Shown here piece after piece: positions 44,902 to 53,154 of a stretch of DNA of 64,000 nucleotides. Position 1 is the first letter of the stretch. Each line of letters starts with the position of its first letter. The position numbers and the translations under genes were made by a program. The notes under the pieces were generated by a model. That model saw only the letters and a list, made by a program, of their open reading frames with translations. It did not search any database and had not been told where the DNA came from. Source of the DNA: Sphingorhabdus sp. Lineage in GTDB: Bacteria; Pseudomonadota; Alphaproteobacteria; Sphingomonadales; Sphingomonadaceae. Location of the stretch: the NCBI RefSeq assembly GCF_023910635.1, contig NZ_JAAVVZ010000003.1:62001-126000 (forward strand), in the 5' to 3' direction.

Positions 44902-45933
44902 GTGATCATTAGTCCTGTAATCTTATCGGGTGGCGGCGGTACCCGGCTTTGGCCGTTATCGACGCCGCAAACGCCAAAGCAGTTTTTGGCGCTGACGGAT
45001 GCGCATACGATGTTTCAGTTGACGGTGCTGCGGGTGATGGACCGCGCACGCTTCACCGCGCCAATTATCGTCGCCAATGCCGCGCATGCGGGGATTGTCA
45101 GCGCGCAATTGGCCGAAATCGGTGTAACCGATGCGACCATCTTGCTTGAGCCCTGCGCGCGCAATACGGCGCCGGCGATTGCGCTGGCGGCGCTTGCCGT
45201 CAGTGCGCCGCAATCGGTTATGCTGGTGATGCCAAGCGACCATGTCATCACCGACGAAACGGCATTTCACGCAGCGACAGGGGCGCTTTTGCCGTTAGTT
45301 CAGGATAACTGGCTCGCCACTTATGGGATCAACCCAACCGGTCCCGAGACAGGCTATGGCTACATCCAGATGGGTTCCGCCGTTGGGGCGGGCGTTCAGG
45401 CCGTGCAGCGCTTTGTGGAGAAGCCTGACGCAGCCCGCGCTGCGGCCATGATTGAGGCTGGGGACCATGTGTGGAATGGCGGTATTTTCCTGTTCCGCGC
45501 AGACAGTTATTTGGACGCCGTGGAGGCACATGCCTCGGAAATGGGCGCAGCGGTTCGGGACGCAATGTCAAGGGCGCAGCGGAGCGGCAATCACATAAAT
45601 CCCGACGCCGATAGCTTCGCCGCCTGTCCCGCAGACAGCATTGATTATGCGATTATGGAAAAGGCGCCGAAGGTCGCGGTCGCTCCAGTGAGCATGGGTT
45701 GGTCAGACGTCGGCAGCTGGGATGCGCTGCACGACATCGGTGAAAAGGACGCCGATGGCAACGTTACGTCCGGCACTGTTCGGTTGGATAGCAGCCACGG
45801 CAACCTTATTCACGCCGACGGCATCCGCGTGTCGGTGCACGGCGTTGACGACTTACTCATCATTGCGAATGGCAATGAAGTGATGATTCTGCCCCGAGGA
45901 ACGAGCCAAAAGGTCAGGGATTTCGCAGGCTAA
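44902..45933 (+). CDS. manC: mannose-1-phosphate guanylyltransferase
   Basis: A 343-aa nucleotidyltransferase making GDP-mannose: VILSGGGGTRLWPLSTPQTPKQFLAL, EPCARNTAPAIALAAL, MLVMPSDHVI, VEKPD and YAIMEKAPKVAVAPVSMGWSDVGSWDALHDIG. It lacks the fused isomerase domain of type II enzymes, which fits the separate manA. A GTG start at 44902, with TTGGA ~8 bases upstream, puts MIISPVIL at the N-terminus; the frame to 44806 is not conserved-looking. Confidence 0.94.
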   Translation: MIISPVILSGGGGTRLWPLSTPQTPKQFLALTDAHTMFQLTVLRVMDRARFTAPIIVANAAHAGIVSAQLAEIGVTDATILLEPCARNTAPAIALAALAVSAPQSVMLVMPSDHVITDETAFHAATGALLPLVQDNWLATYGINPTGPETGYGYIQMGSAVGAGVQAVQRFVEKPDAARAAAMIEAGDHVWNGGIFLFRADSYLDAVEAHASEMGAAVRDAMSRAQRSGNHINPDADSFAACPADSIDYAIMEKAPKVAVAPVSMGWSDVGSWDALHDIGEKDADGNVTSGTVRLDSSHGNLIHADGIRVSVHGVDDLLIIANGNEVMILPRGTSQKVRDFAG

Positions 45934-46052
45934 GTATCCGTCGGCCAACCGCGCGCGAACCCCAAAAACATTCTGCGGCATTGCCTCCCAACGCTCTTGG
46001 ATATACCCGCCAATTGGCGTAGCGTTGTAAAATCATCGGAGTATTGTCGAAT

Positions 46053-46706
46053 ATGGCGACTGAGGCATCCAAGATTATTGAATTTAAAGACGTTGGCATG
46101 CCGCGCCGATTAAGCCCGGAAGCGAGCCGGATGGCGGCGCTTGAGGCGGCGCGTGACCTGTTGCTTGAGGCAGGTCCGCAGGCCGTTACCTTAAAGGCGG
46201 TCGCCGGGCGGATCGGGCGGACGCATGCCAATTTGCTGCATCATTTTGGGTCGGCCTCGGGCCTTCAGCGCGCATTGGCGGCGTATATGGGCAACAATAT
46301 CTGCAGCAAAATCGCCGAGGCTGTGGTGCAAATGCGCGGCGGGGTCGTAACGCCGCACGAATTGGCCGACCTGATTTTTGACCATTTCGACCGTGAGGGT
46401 GCGGGCGCGCTGGCGTCGTGGATGCTGCTGTCGGGCAATGAAGACGCGCTAGACCCTATTGTGGAGGCGATCCATAAGCTGGTGGATGAGATTGCAGAGG
46501 AGGGGGACGACGCCACCTCGCTGCATGAGCTGACACTTGAAATGGTGCTGATGGCGCTCGGTGATGCGCTGCTGGGCGGACCATTGTCGTCCTCGCTTGG
46601 CTTGCCGCGCGAAGCGGGACGGCAGATTGCCGGACGAAAGCTCGCCGCGTCCTTTGATGAATGGCAGGCGCAGTTAAAACGTCAAGTTTACGAAGCGGGT
46701 CCGTAA
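46053..46706 (+). CDS. TetR-family transcriptional regulator
   Basis: About 217 aa. The N-terminal HTH is visible at residues ~20-65 (AALEAARDLLLEAGPQAVTLKAVAGRIGRTHANLLHHFGSASGLQRAL), with the TetR-typical Leu-x-His-x-Phe. The C-terminal helical ligand/dimer domain has an acidic segment (VDEIAEEGDDATS). GGAG lies eleven bases before the ATG at 46053. It overlaps the convergent epimerase by 19 bp; its target is unknown. Confidence 0.88.
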   Translation: MATEASKIIEFKDVGMPRRLSPEASRMAALEAARDLLLEAGPQAVTLKAVAGRIGRTHANLLHHFGSASGLQRALAAYMGNNICSKIAEAVVQMRGGVVTPHELADLIFDHFDREGAGALASWMLLSGNEDALDPIVEAIHKLVDEIAEEGDDATSLHELTLEMVLMALGDALLGGPLSSSLGLPREAGRQIAGRKLAASFDEWQAQLKRQVYEAGP

Positions 46707-47671
46707 TACGCCCGATACCAGTCGGCGAACTTCTCTAATCCCTCCGCCAGCATGACCTTTGGCTTGTAACCGGTGAGGGCATGTAATTTCGATACATCGG
46801 CATAGGTCGCGGTGACATCGCCCGGTTGCATGGGCCGCATGATCTTGACCGCCTCTCGCCCAATCGCCTTTTCAAGCGTTTCAATCATCTCCATCAGGCC
46901 AATTGGATGGCTATCGCCAATGTTAAGAACCCGGTGTTCGCCGTGTGCAGGTGGGTGGTCGAGCGACCCGATGATCCCGTCAACAATGTCGTCGATATAG
47001 GTGAAATCGCGCGCCATTTGTCCATTGCCATAGACTTCAATCGCCTCGCCGCGCAGGATTTTCTGCGTGAAACTGAAATAGGCCATGTCGGGCCGCCCCC
47101 ATGGTCCATAGACAGTGAAGAAGCGCAGGCCGGTTTGCGGAAAGCCGTAGAGTTTGGCATAAGATTGGCTCATCAACTCACACGCGCGCTTGGTCGCGGC
47201 GTAGAGCGATACAGGATCGTTGGCGGGTTCATCCTCCTTAAAGCCTTCGCCGCCCATGGGCTTATCACCATAGACCGAGCTCGACGACGCATAGACCAGA
47301 TGCTCAAAGCCCTCGGCATGCCGGCACGCCTCCATCACTGACAAATGGCCCGCCAGGTTTGACCGTTCATAGGCAAACGGATTTTCGATGCTGTAGCGCA
47401 CACCCGCCTGCGCCGCGAGATGCACGACGCGCAGTATGTGGTTGTCGTGGACGAGCGCCCGCATCTTTTCGGCATCGGCGATGTCGAGCCGTTCAAAGGC
47501 AAAGCTGTTTATCCCGGCAAAGGTCGCAAGTCGCGCTTCCTTCAACGCGGGGTCATAATAATCATTGACGATGTCGACACCAATGACGCGCTCGCCGCGC
47601 GCCAATAGTCGGTGCGCCACCGCATGGCCGATAAAGCCAGCGGCGCCGGTTACGAGTATCGGTGATGTCAT
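46688..47671 (-). CDS. NAD-dependent epimerase, UDP-glucuronate 4-epimerase-like
   Basis: A 327-aa extended SDR: ILVTGAAGFIGHAVAHRLLARG, GVDIVNDYYDPALKEARL (characteristic of UDP-glucuronate 4-epimerases), HLAAQAGVRYSIENP, SSSSVYG, YAATKRACE (YxxxK) and YGPWGRPDMA. It probably supplies UDP-galacturonate for surface glycans. The start at 47671 is set by homology; the frame runs upstream into the MITE, but that part is not conserved-looking. Overlaps the convergent TetR gene at the 3' end. Confidence 0.88.
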   Translation of the reverse strand: MTSPILVTGAAGFIGHAVAHRLLARGERVIGVDIVNDYYDPALKEARLATFAGINSFAFERLDIADAEKMRALVHDNHILRVVHLAAQAGVRYSIENPFAYERSNLAGHLSVMEACRHAEGFEHLVYASSSSVYGDKPMGGEGFKEDEPANDPVSLYAATKRACELMSQSYAKLYGFPQTGLRFFTVYGPWGRPDMAYFSFTQKILRGEAIEVYGNGQMARDFTYIDDIVDGIIGSLDHPPAHGEHRVLNIGDSHPIGLMEMIETLEKAIGREAVKIMRPMQPGDVTATYADVSKLHALTGYKPKVMLAEGLEKFADWYRAYYGPAS

Positions 47672-47738
47672 ATTAGAAAACGTCCCTGTCCATCGCTCGT
47701 CCGACCCGCGTCTATAAGACACAATCTTAGCATTGCTA

Positions 47739-48001
47739 GGGTCAGGACCTATTAAATCCACCTTCGCGGTTTGAGGCCATTTTGTTCAGTGCAAGGCGGT
47801 AAGCGCAGGGCTTAGTGGTTCTAAGTCCAAGCTTGCCAACGCGGCAATGGACAGTATGGGTCAAATCCGAAGGACGCCAAAATGGCTTTGATCTCGAAAC
47901 AAAATGCCCTTGCAGGCAGAATAACTGCCTGCGGCGGACATTTTGCTTCGATATCTTTGCCATTTTGACGCCGCGAAGGTGGATTTAAGTGGTCCTGACC
48001 C
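47739..48001. mobile_element. 263-bp MITE-like element with ~31-bp terminal inverted repeats
   Basis: Left end GGGTCAGGACC TA TTAAATCCACC..., right end its inverse with 2 mismatches over ~31 bases. TA flanks both sides (47737-47738 and 48002-48003), as for IS630/Tc1-mariner-type targets. It has no coding capacity; internal inverted segments (e.g. GGCCATTTTG / CAAAATGGC) make it foldable. Related ends recur at 48179 and 49398. Confidence 0.85.
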
Positions 48002-48176
48002 TAGATATAGAGAGAGATATGGCTGCCTTTTTTTGTTGCCTTAGCGACCAGCGGCTTTATCTGACCAAGGCTGTCGGCTAGGCAGGTGGCAATGAACCAA
48101 CAATATTGCAAGAGTTCGTCCACACTGGGCACCGATTTGGCTTCCCAGACCTGTATCCCCCGTCCAAGCTATAACG
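48001..48176 (-). pseudogene. truncated minus-strand gene remnant
   Basis: Between the MITE and the cassette end the minus strand has a coding-like ~55-codon frame (VWEAKSVPSVDELLQYCWF, IATCLADSLGQIKPLVAKAT...) with no start; its TAG stop is made by the MITE end plus its TA. The 5' part seems to have been removed where the GGGTCAGGACC repeat begins at 48179 (a TAG lies in frame just before that junction). The family is not recognised. Confidence 0.4.
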
Positions 48177-48189
48177 TAGGGTCAGGACC
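48177..48189. repeat. MITE-type end (TA + GGGTCAGGACC) left of the mystery cassette
   Basis: TAGGGTCAGGACC matches the 11-base core of the MITE ends plus the TA target, in the same orientation as the MITE left end. The match stops after TA (TATCCC...), so it is a partial or diverged end. Confidence 0.7.
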
Positions 48190-48240
48190 TATCCCAATAA
48201 AATGTCGGGCGTAGAATGAGAAAAATTAAATTATGGTCAC

Positions 48241-48279
48241 ATATAAATGTGCAAAATAATTAGTTTTGCACATTTATAT
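48241..48279. promoter_or_regulatory. perfect 16-bp inverted repeat, probable operator of the mystery A/B operon
   Basis: ATATAAATGTGCAAAA and its exact inverse are separated by 7 bases (TAATTAG). A third, imperfect half-site (TTTGCGCATATATATA) lies at about 48298-48313, close to the likely transcription start. It sits 65 bp before the XRE-type gene, the expected place for autoregulation. The region is very AT-rich and can also serve as the promoter. Confidence 0.7.
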
Positions 48280-48343
48280 ATAAGCATCATATATTGATTT
48301 GCGCATATATATATGTCATATGATGTGCGAAGGATCTCAAGAC

Positions 48344-48808
48344 ATGTCACCCAGTCAAGCAATTCTGGCGCGTAAAAACCTAGATCGCCGCCTCGCAACG
48401 CTAAAGGGCGAAGCCGTTGCCGTGCCTCCACGCGGTTGGCTGAAGGGCATTCGCGAGGCCTTGGGATTAAGCACGCGGCAATTGGCTTCGCGAATGGGTG
48501 CCGCCTATTCGCGCATAAGCGCAATGGAGAAGGCGGAGGTAACGGGCGCGATAACGATCAAGAGTATGCGCGAGGCCGCTGAGGCCATGGGCTGCACATT
48601 CGTCTACGCCATAGTCCCGACGACCTCATTGGATGACATCGTGCGGCGGCAGGCCACGCACAAGGCCGAAGTCAGCCTTGGTCGGCTCCATCACACAATG
48701 CGCCTCGAGAACCAGGCGATGGAGGGAGAAGACCTCGCCAACGAACGTCAAAGAATTATAGCTGAATTGCTTGCCGGCCCATCGCGCCGCTTGTGGGATG
48801 ATAAATGA
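48344..48808 (+). CDS. mobile mystery protein A (XRE-family HTH regulator)
   Basis: A 154-aa protein. Residues ~25-75 form an XRE HTH: RGWLKGIREALGLSTRQLASRMGAAYSRISAMEKAEVTGAITIKSMREAAEAMGC, followed by FVYAIVPTTSLDDIVRRQA. This is the pattern of the family TIGR named 'mobile mystery protein A', always found beside the Fic-type protein B. It likely binds the operator upstream and represses the pair, acting like an antitoxin. The start at 48344 has AAGGA nine bases upstream; the frame to 48299 enters the operator. It overlaps the partner by 4 bp (ATGA). Confidence 0.88.
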   Translation: MSPSQAILARKNLDRRLATLKGEAVAVPPRGWLKGIREALGLSTRQLASRMGAAYSRISAMEKAEVTGAITIKSMREAAEAMGCTFVYAIVPTTSLDDIVRRQATHKAEVSLGRLHHTMRLENQAMEGEDLANERQRIIAELLAGPSRRLWDDK

Positions 48809-49398
48809 CCGATCAACTGTTCGATGGGCATGACGATGACGCCAATACACCTCTCGACGCAGAGGAGCGTCAGCAGCTTATCCCGTCCTACATCACCCTG
48901 CGCCGCGAGTTGAACGAGGCGGAGCAGATCAATATCGCGCACGCAGCAAAGTGGCTGTCCTCACGCCGCGGCGACCTGCTCGATGAAGGCTTCCTGCGCG
49001 AACTACACAGACGCATGTTCGGTCAGGTGTGGCGCTGGGCAGGCAAGTATCGAGAGACCCCGCGTAATATTGGGGTGGATGCAAATCGCATTCGGATGGA
49101 CATTGCGCAGGCAATTGATGACGCACGCTTCTGGGTCGCAAATGCCACCTATGCGCCCGACGAAATTGCAGTGCGTTACGCGCACCGGTTAGTGGCAATC
49201 CATCCCTTCCCCAATGGCAATGGCCGCCTATCCCGGATGGTTGGCGACTTACTCGCAATGCACCTGGGTAGACCTCGCTTTTCGTGGGGAAGCCAAAGCC
49301 TCATTGACGCCAACATGACGCGCGCAAAATATGTTGCGGCGCTGCGCGCGGCCGATGCGCACGATCTGACACCATTGATTTCATTCGCACGCTCTTAG
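48805..49398 (+). CDS. mobile mystery protein B (Fic/DOC-domain protein)
   Basis: A 197-aa Fic-fold protein. HPFPNGNGRLSRM (about residues 133-145) is the canonical HxFx(D/N)GNGR active site of AMP-transferring Fic enzymes. FGQVWRWAGKYRETPRNIGVD and the flanking helices fit the family. The N-terminal region has no clear (S/T)xxxE(G/N) inhibitory helix that I can point to, so control may come from protein A. Translation is coupled to protein A. Its TAG stop is formed by the TA+G of a MITE-type end at 49396. Confidence 0.9.
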   Translation: MTDQLFDGHDDDANTPLDAEERQQLIPSYITLRRELNEAEQINIAHAAKWLSSRRGDLLDEGFLRELHRRMFGQVWRWAGKYRETPRNIGVDANRIRMDIAQAIDDARFWVANATYAPDEIAVRYAHRLVAIHPFPNGNGRLSRMVGDLLAMHLGRPRFSWGSQSLIDANMTRAKYVAALRAADAHDLTPLISFARS

Positions 49399-49430
49399 GG
49401 TAAGGACCACTTAAATCCACCTTTGCGGCG
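49396..49430. repeat. MITE-type end (TA + GGGTAAGGACC...) right of the mystery cassette
   Basis: TAGGGTAAGGACCACTTAAATCCACC... matches about 33 bases of the MITE right terminal repeat (read inward) with two changes. It has the same orientation as the end at 48177, not inverted. The TA and first G double as the stop codon of the Fic gene. Confidence 0.8.
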
Positions 49431-49577
49431 TTCGTCTGTGGCACCAAGCCGTCGCCAAATCTTAGATAAAGCGGATCGAATTGAACCTTTGGGTGAATGC
49501 GGGTGTCAATGCGGGTGATGAGAATGCGAATACGCTAAAGCCGATATGATATAGATCGCGCAAGGGCCGACTGCTCT

Positions 49578-50423
49578 TTACATCGCCAGATTATCGATCA
49601 ACCGCGTCTTGCCCATCTTTGCCGCCGCCAAGAGCCGCGCCGGTCTGCCGTCAAAATGCTGCAATTCCTCCAAGGTCTCGGCATCCGCCAGCGCGATATA
49701 ATCCACCCGCGCAAAGCCAGCGGCAAGAATATCGGCCGTGGCCGCAGCTAGCGTCCGCGCCACATCATCACCTGCACGAATCCTACCCGCCGCCTGTTGC
49801 AACGCCGCAGGAAGCGCCAAGGCCGCCGCACGTTCGTTGGCCGTTAGATAGGCATTGCGCGACGACAGAGCGAGGCCATCTGCGTCACGCACAATTGGCA
49901 CACCCAATATCTCCAAAGCGAAGTCAAGATCGCGGGCCATGTGCCGAATGACAGCCAGTTGCTGAAAATCCTTTTCCCCGAAAAGCGCAACATCGGGCTG
50001 AACCTGGTTAAATAATTTAGCGACCACCAAAGCAACGCCGTCAAAATGCCCGGGCCGCGCTGCGCCGCAATAGCCGTTGCTTGGGCCATCGACATGCAAT
50101 TGGGTTGCAAAGCCCGGTGGATAGACAATGTCCGCATGCGGTGCCCATAAAATGTCGACCCCGGCAGCGCGCAGCAGTTCGGCATCACGTTCCATGGTGC
50201 TGGGATAAGCGTCAAGATCTTCATTCGGTCCAAATTGGGCCGGGTTGACGAAGATCGACACAACCACCGCATCGGCATGCCGCCGCGCCTCCTCAACCAG
50301 CGTCATGTGCCCGTCATGCAACGCGCCCATCGTCGGGACCAACGCGACGCGGCGCTTGACAGAGCGCAGCGCCGAAATATGGGACCGCAATGCGTCAAGC
50401 TGATTGATGGTTTGCACGTCCAC
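49578..50423 (-). CDS. panC: pantothenate synthetase (pantoate-beta-alanine ligase)
   Basis: A 281-aa ligase of the nucleotidyltransferase superfamily, joining pantoate and beta-alanine in vitamin B5/CoA synthesis. Motifs: [18 protein letters not shown] (HxGH), [37 protein letters not shown] and [10 protein letters not shown]. Full length. It is divergent from mipZ with a 107-bp spacer. Confidence 0.96.
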   Translation of the reverse strand: MDVQTINQLDALRSHISALRSVKRRVALVPTMGALHDGHMTLVEEARRHADAVVVSIFVNPAQFGPNEDLDAYPSTMERDAELLRAAGVDILWAPHADIVYPPGFATQLHVDGPSNGYCGAARPGHFDGVALVVAKLFNQVQPDVALFGEKDFQQLAVIRHMARDLDFALEILGVPIVRDADGLALSSRNAYLTANERAAALALPAALQQAAGRIRAGDDVARTLAAATADILAAGFARVDYIALADAETLEELQHFDGRPARLLAAAKMGKTRLIDNLAM

Positions 50424-50530
50424 GTCGCCTTGTTTATTGGCCTTTGTTGAACCCGCCTATGCGGGAGGGTACAGCGACAATTCAAGGCAAATGTCGCCGC
50501 ATATGATATTTGGAGTAGATTTGGGGGATT

Positions 50531-51313
50531 ATGGCCAAGGCACATCACATCGTTTTTGCGAATGAAAAGGGCGGGACGGGTAAATCAACCACCGCAGTCC
50601 ATGTCGCCATAGCTCTGGCGTCACGTGGCGCGCGGGTGGCGTGCATCGATTTGGATTCGCGTCAGCGCACCTTATACCGCTATCTGGAAAACCGGCGCGA
50701 CACGATGGCGCGGCGCAAAATCACTTTGCCGATGCCATTGTTCGAGGTGTTTGAGCATGAGTCGCAGGCTACGTTAGAGCGTCAGGTGGAACGCCTGGGC
50801 GCAGAAAATGATTTCCTCATCTTCGACACGCCCGGACGCGATGATCGCTATGCACGTTTTGTTGCGACGCGCGCCAATACATTGGTCACCCCCATGAACG
50901 ACAGCTTTGTCGATTTTGACCTGATTGGCCAAGTGGACGCCGAAAACTTCAAAGTGCGCAAATTAAGCTTCTATGCGGAGCTTATCTGGGACGCGCGCAA
51001 GGAACGCGCCAAGGCCGATGGCGTCACCATCGACTGGGTCGTGGTCCGCAACCGCCTGCACAATATGGAGGCGCGTAATCAGCAGCGCATGACCGATGCA
51101 CTTGCCGAATTGTCCAAGCGCGTTGGTTTCCGTTCGGTGCCCGGCCTGAATGAACGCGTCATTTATCGTGAGCTGTTTCCGTCGGGCCTGACGTTGATCG
51201 ACAAGGGCCATCTTGGCCAGTTGGCCACCGCACATATTGTCGCGCGACAGGAACTGCGTGAACTGGTCACTGGCCTCGCGCTGCCCGAAATACCGCAAGC
51301 AGCCTTGGTGTAA
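50531..51313 (+). CDS. mipZ: ParA/MipZ-type division-plane ATPase
   Basis: A 260-aa P-loop ATPase: HHIVFANEKGGTGKSTTAVHVAIALA (deviant Walker A), VACIDLDSRQRTLYRYLENR, FLIFDTPGRDD, and the MipZ-typical C-terminal VVVRNRLHNMEARNQQRM...RVGFRSVPGLNERVIYRELFPSGLTLID. MipZ binds ParB near origins and keeps FtsZ at mid-cell in alphaproteobacteria. Stop overlaps the next start (TAATG). Confidence 0.93.
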   Translation: MAKAHHIVFANEKGGTGKSTTAVHVAIALASRGARVACIDLDSRQRTLYRYLENRRDTMARRKITLPMPLFEVFEHESQATLERQVERLGAENDFLIFDTPGRDDRYARFVATRANTLVTPMNDSFVDFDLIGQVDAENFKVRKLSFYAELIWDARKERAKADGVTIDWVVVRNRLHNMEARNQQRMTDALAELSKRVGFRSVPGLNERVIYRELFPSGLTLIDKGHLGQLATAHIVARQELRELVTGLALPEIPQAALV

Positions 51314-51726
51314 TGACGTTTCTGGCCATCTTGGTCCTGCTTGCACTTGGCTGGGCCGTGTGGAAGGGCAAGCTGCAAAAGCAGCAATTGCCGCCTGTGT
51401 TGCTTGGGCTCGCCGGGGCGTTTCTCGCGTCGCGGGGAAGCCTGTTGATCGGCGTGGGTGCCATCGCCATAGCGGCGGCCTGGTATCACGGCCTGACATT
51501 GCGGCTGTTCGGTTCCGACGCCAAGCACGGCAAGACGTCGGATATTGACGATGCCCGCTTCTTGCTGGGCGTGTCGCGTTTCGACAATGCCGAACGCATT
51601 CGCGAACGTCATCGCACACTGATTGCACAAAACCATCCGGACACCGGCGGCAGCGCAGAACGCGCCGCCGAATTGAACAAAGCCCGCGATCTTTTGTTAG
51701 ATGATTTGCATAATAAACGGCTGTAA
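51313..51726 (+). CDS. membrane-anchored J-domain protein
   Basis: A 137-aa protein. Two N-terminal hydrophobic segments (residues ~3-15 and ~27-52) precede a C-terminal J-domain with [36 protein letters not shown] is the DnaK-stimulating motif. The layout resembles TIM14/DjlA-like co-chaperones that recruit Hsp70 to membranes. Overlaps mipZ (stop/start TAATG) and the phosphomannomutase start (TAATG), so it lies in one transcript. Confidence 0.88.
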   Translation: MTFLAILVLLALGWAVWKGKLQKQQLPPVLLGLAGAFLASRGSLLIGVGAIAIAAAWYHGLTLRLFGSDAKHGKTSDIDDARFLLGVSRFDNAERIRERHRTLIAQNHPDTGGSAERAAELNKARDLLLDDLHNKRL

Positions 51727-53147
51727 TGGCCAAGCTCTCTCCCGCAGTTACAGGACACTCCATGGCCCATCATTTCCACCCCACTTCGCTTCGTGAATAT
51801 GACATTCGCGGCATTATCGGTGAAACATTAAGGGAGGCTGATGCCTATGCCATTGGCCGGGGGTTCGGCACCTGCCTTGTCCGCGCTGGCGGTAAAAAGG
51901 CGGCGGTAGGCTATGACGGGCGGGAAAGCTCGCCGATGCTTGAGGAAGCCTTGGTCAAGGGGCTAAACGACAGCAATGTGGATGTCGTGCGCATCGGCAT
52001 GGGGCCAACCCCCATGCTATATTATGCTGAGGCCGTATTGGACGATGTCGATGGCGGCATAGAAATAACCGGCAGCCACAACCCCGCCAATTATAACGGC
52101 TTCAAGATGGTCCTTATGGGTAAACCGTTTTTCGGGGCCGATATCCAAAAAATTGGCCGCATGGCGTCGGCCGAGGATTGGGTAAACGGTACTGGCGTTT
52201 CGGAACAACTCGACATCCTTGACCAATATGTGGCCCGCGTGGCGCAAGCCGCACCACAAAAGGCATTTCGCATCGGTTGGGATGCAGGTAATGGCGCGGC
52301 AGGACCAGCAATTGAAAAGCTGGTCAAGATGTTACCAGGAGAGCACCATCTCTTATTTATGGAAGTGGATGGCCAATTTCCCAATCATCACCCTGATCCC
52401 ACCGACCCAGCCAATCTGGTCGATTTGCAGCGGCTTGTCGCGGAAAAGAAACTCGATTTTGGAGTAGCTTTTGACGGCGATGGCGACCGCATCGGCGCAA
52501 TTGATGGCGAAGGCCGCGTAATCTGGGGCGATCAATTGTTGCAAATCTATGCTGCCGATGTGCTGGGCGAAGTCCCCGGAGCGACGATTATCGCCGATGT
52601 AAAGGCATCTCAGGCATTGTTCGACCGCGTCAGCGCATTGGGCGGTCAGCCGCTGATGTGGAAAACTGGCCACAGCCTCATTAAGTCCAAAATGAAAGAG
52701 ACCGGATCGCCGCTCGCAGGTGAAATGAGCGGGCATATTTTCTTCAAGCATGAATATTATGGTTTTGACGATGCCATTTATGCCGCCGTCCGGCTGATGG
52801 CGGCGTCGGCCAAGCTGGGCAAAAGCGTGACGGAGTTGCGCAGCGAAATGCCCGAGATGATCAATACCCCCGAAATGCGTTTCCAAGTCGACGAGAGCCG
52901 CAAATTCGCCGTGATCGACGAAGTGCTTGCACGGTTGTCGGCAGATGGTGCGGATGTGAACAACACCGACGGTGCACGCGTCAATACGCCTGATGGCTGG
53001 TGGCTGTTGCGCGCATCGAACACGCAAGACGTGCTCGTCGCCCGCGCCGAGGCCTCTAGCGAAGAGGGCCTAGAACGGCTGATGGCGCAAATTGATGCGC
53101 AATTGGCGGCATCGGGGCTGGAACGCGGGGAAACTGTCGGGCATTAA
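51726..53147 (+). CDS. phosphomannomutase/phosphoglucomutase
   Basis: A 473-aa alpha-D-phosphohexomutase. Active-site serine loop [14 protein letters not shown] (about residue 116), metal loop [13 protein letters not shown], sugar loop [22 protein letters not shown] and phosphate loop [14 protein letters not shown] are all present. It makes mannose 1-phosphate (and/or glucose 1-phosphate) for GDP-mannose and for the NDP-glucose sugars. The start overlaps the J-domain stop; MAHHFHPTS at 51762 is an alternative. Confidence 0.94.
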   Translation: MAKLSPAVTGHSMAHHFHPTSLREYDIRGIIGETLREADAYAIGRGFGTCLVRAGGKKAAVGYDGRESSPMLEEALVKGLNDSNVDVVRIGMGPTPMLYYAEAVLDDVDGGIEITGSHNPANYNGFKMVLMGKPFFGADIQKIGRMASAEDWVNGTGVSEQLDILDQYVARVAQAAPQKAFRIGWDAGNGAAGPAIEKLVKMLPGEHHLLFMEVDGQFPNHHPDPTDPANLVDLQRLVAEKKLDFGVAFDGDGDRIGAIDGEGRVIWGDQLLQIYAADVLGEVPGATIIADVKASQALFDRVSALGGQPLMWKTGHSLIKSKMKETGSPLAGEMSGHIFFKHEYYGFDDAIYAAVRLMAASAKLGKSVTELRSEMPEMINTPEMRFQVDESRKFAVIDEVLARLSADGADVNNTDGARVNTPDGWWLLRASNTQDVLVARAEASSEEGLERLMAQIDAQLAASGLERGETVGH

Positions 53148-53154
53148 GTCCGTT

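Larger units (their letters stand above)
47672..48343. other. 672-bp non-genic patch: MITE, gene relic and operator region
   Basis: This stretch between the epimerase start and the first gene of the mobile-mystery cassette holds the 263-bp MITE (47739-48001), a truncated minus-strand frame (48001-48176), the cassette end repeat (48179) and the operator palindrome (48241-48279). Each is listed separately. No intact gene is present. Confidence 0.75.
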
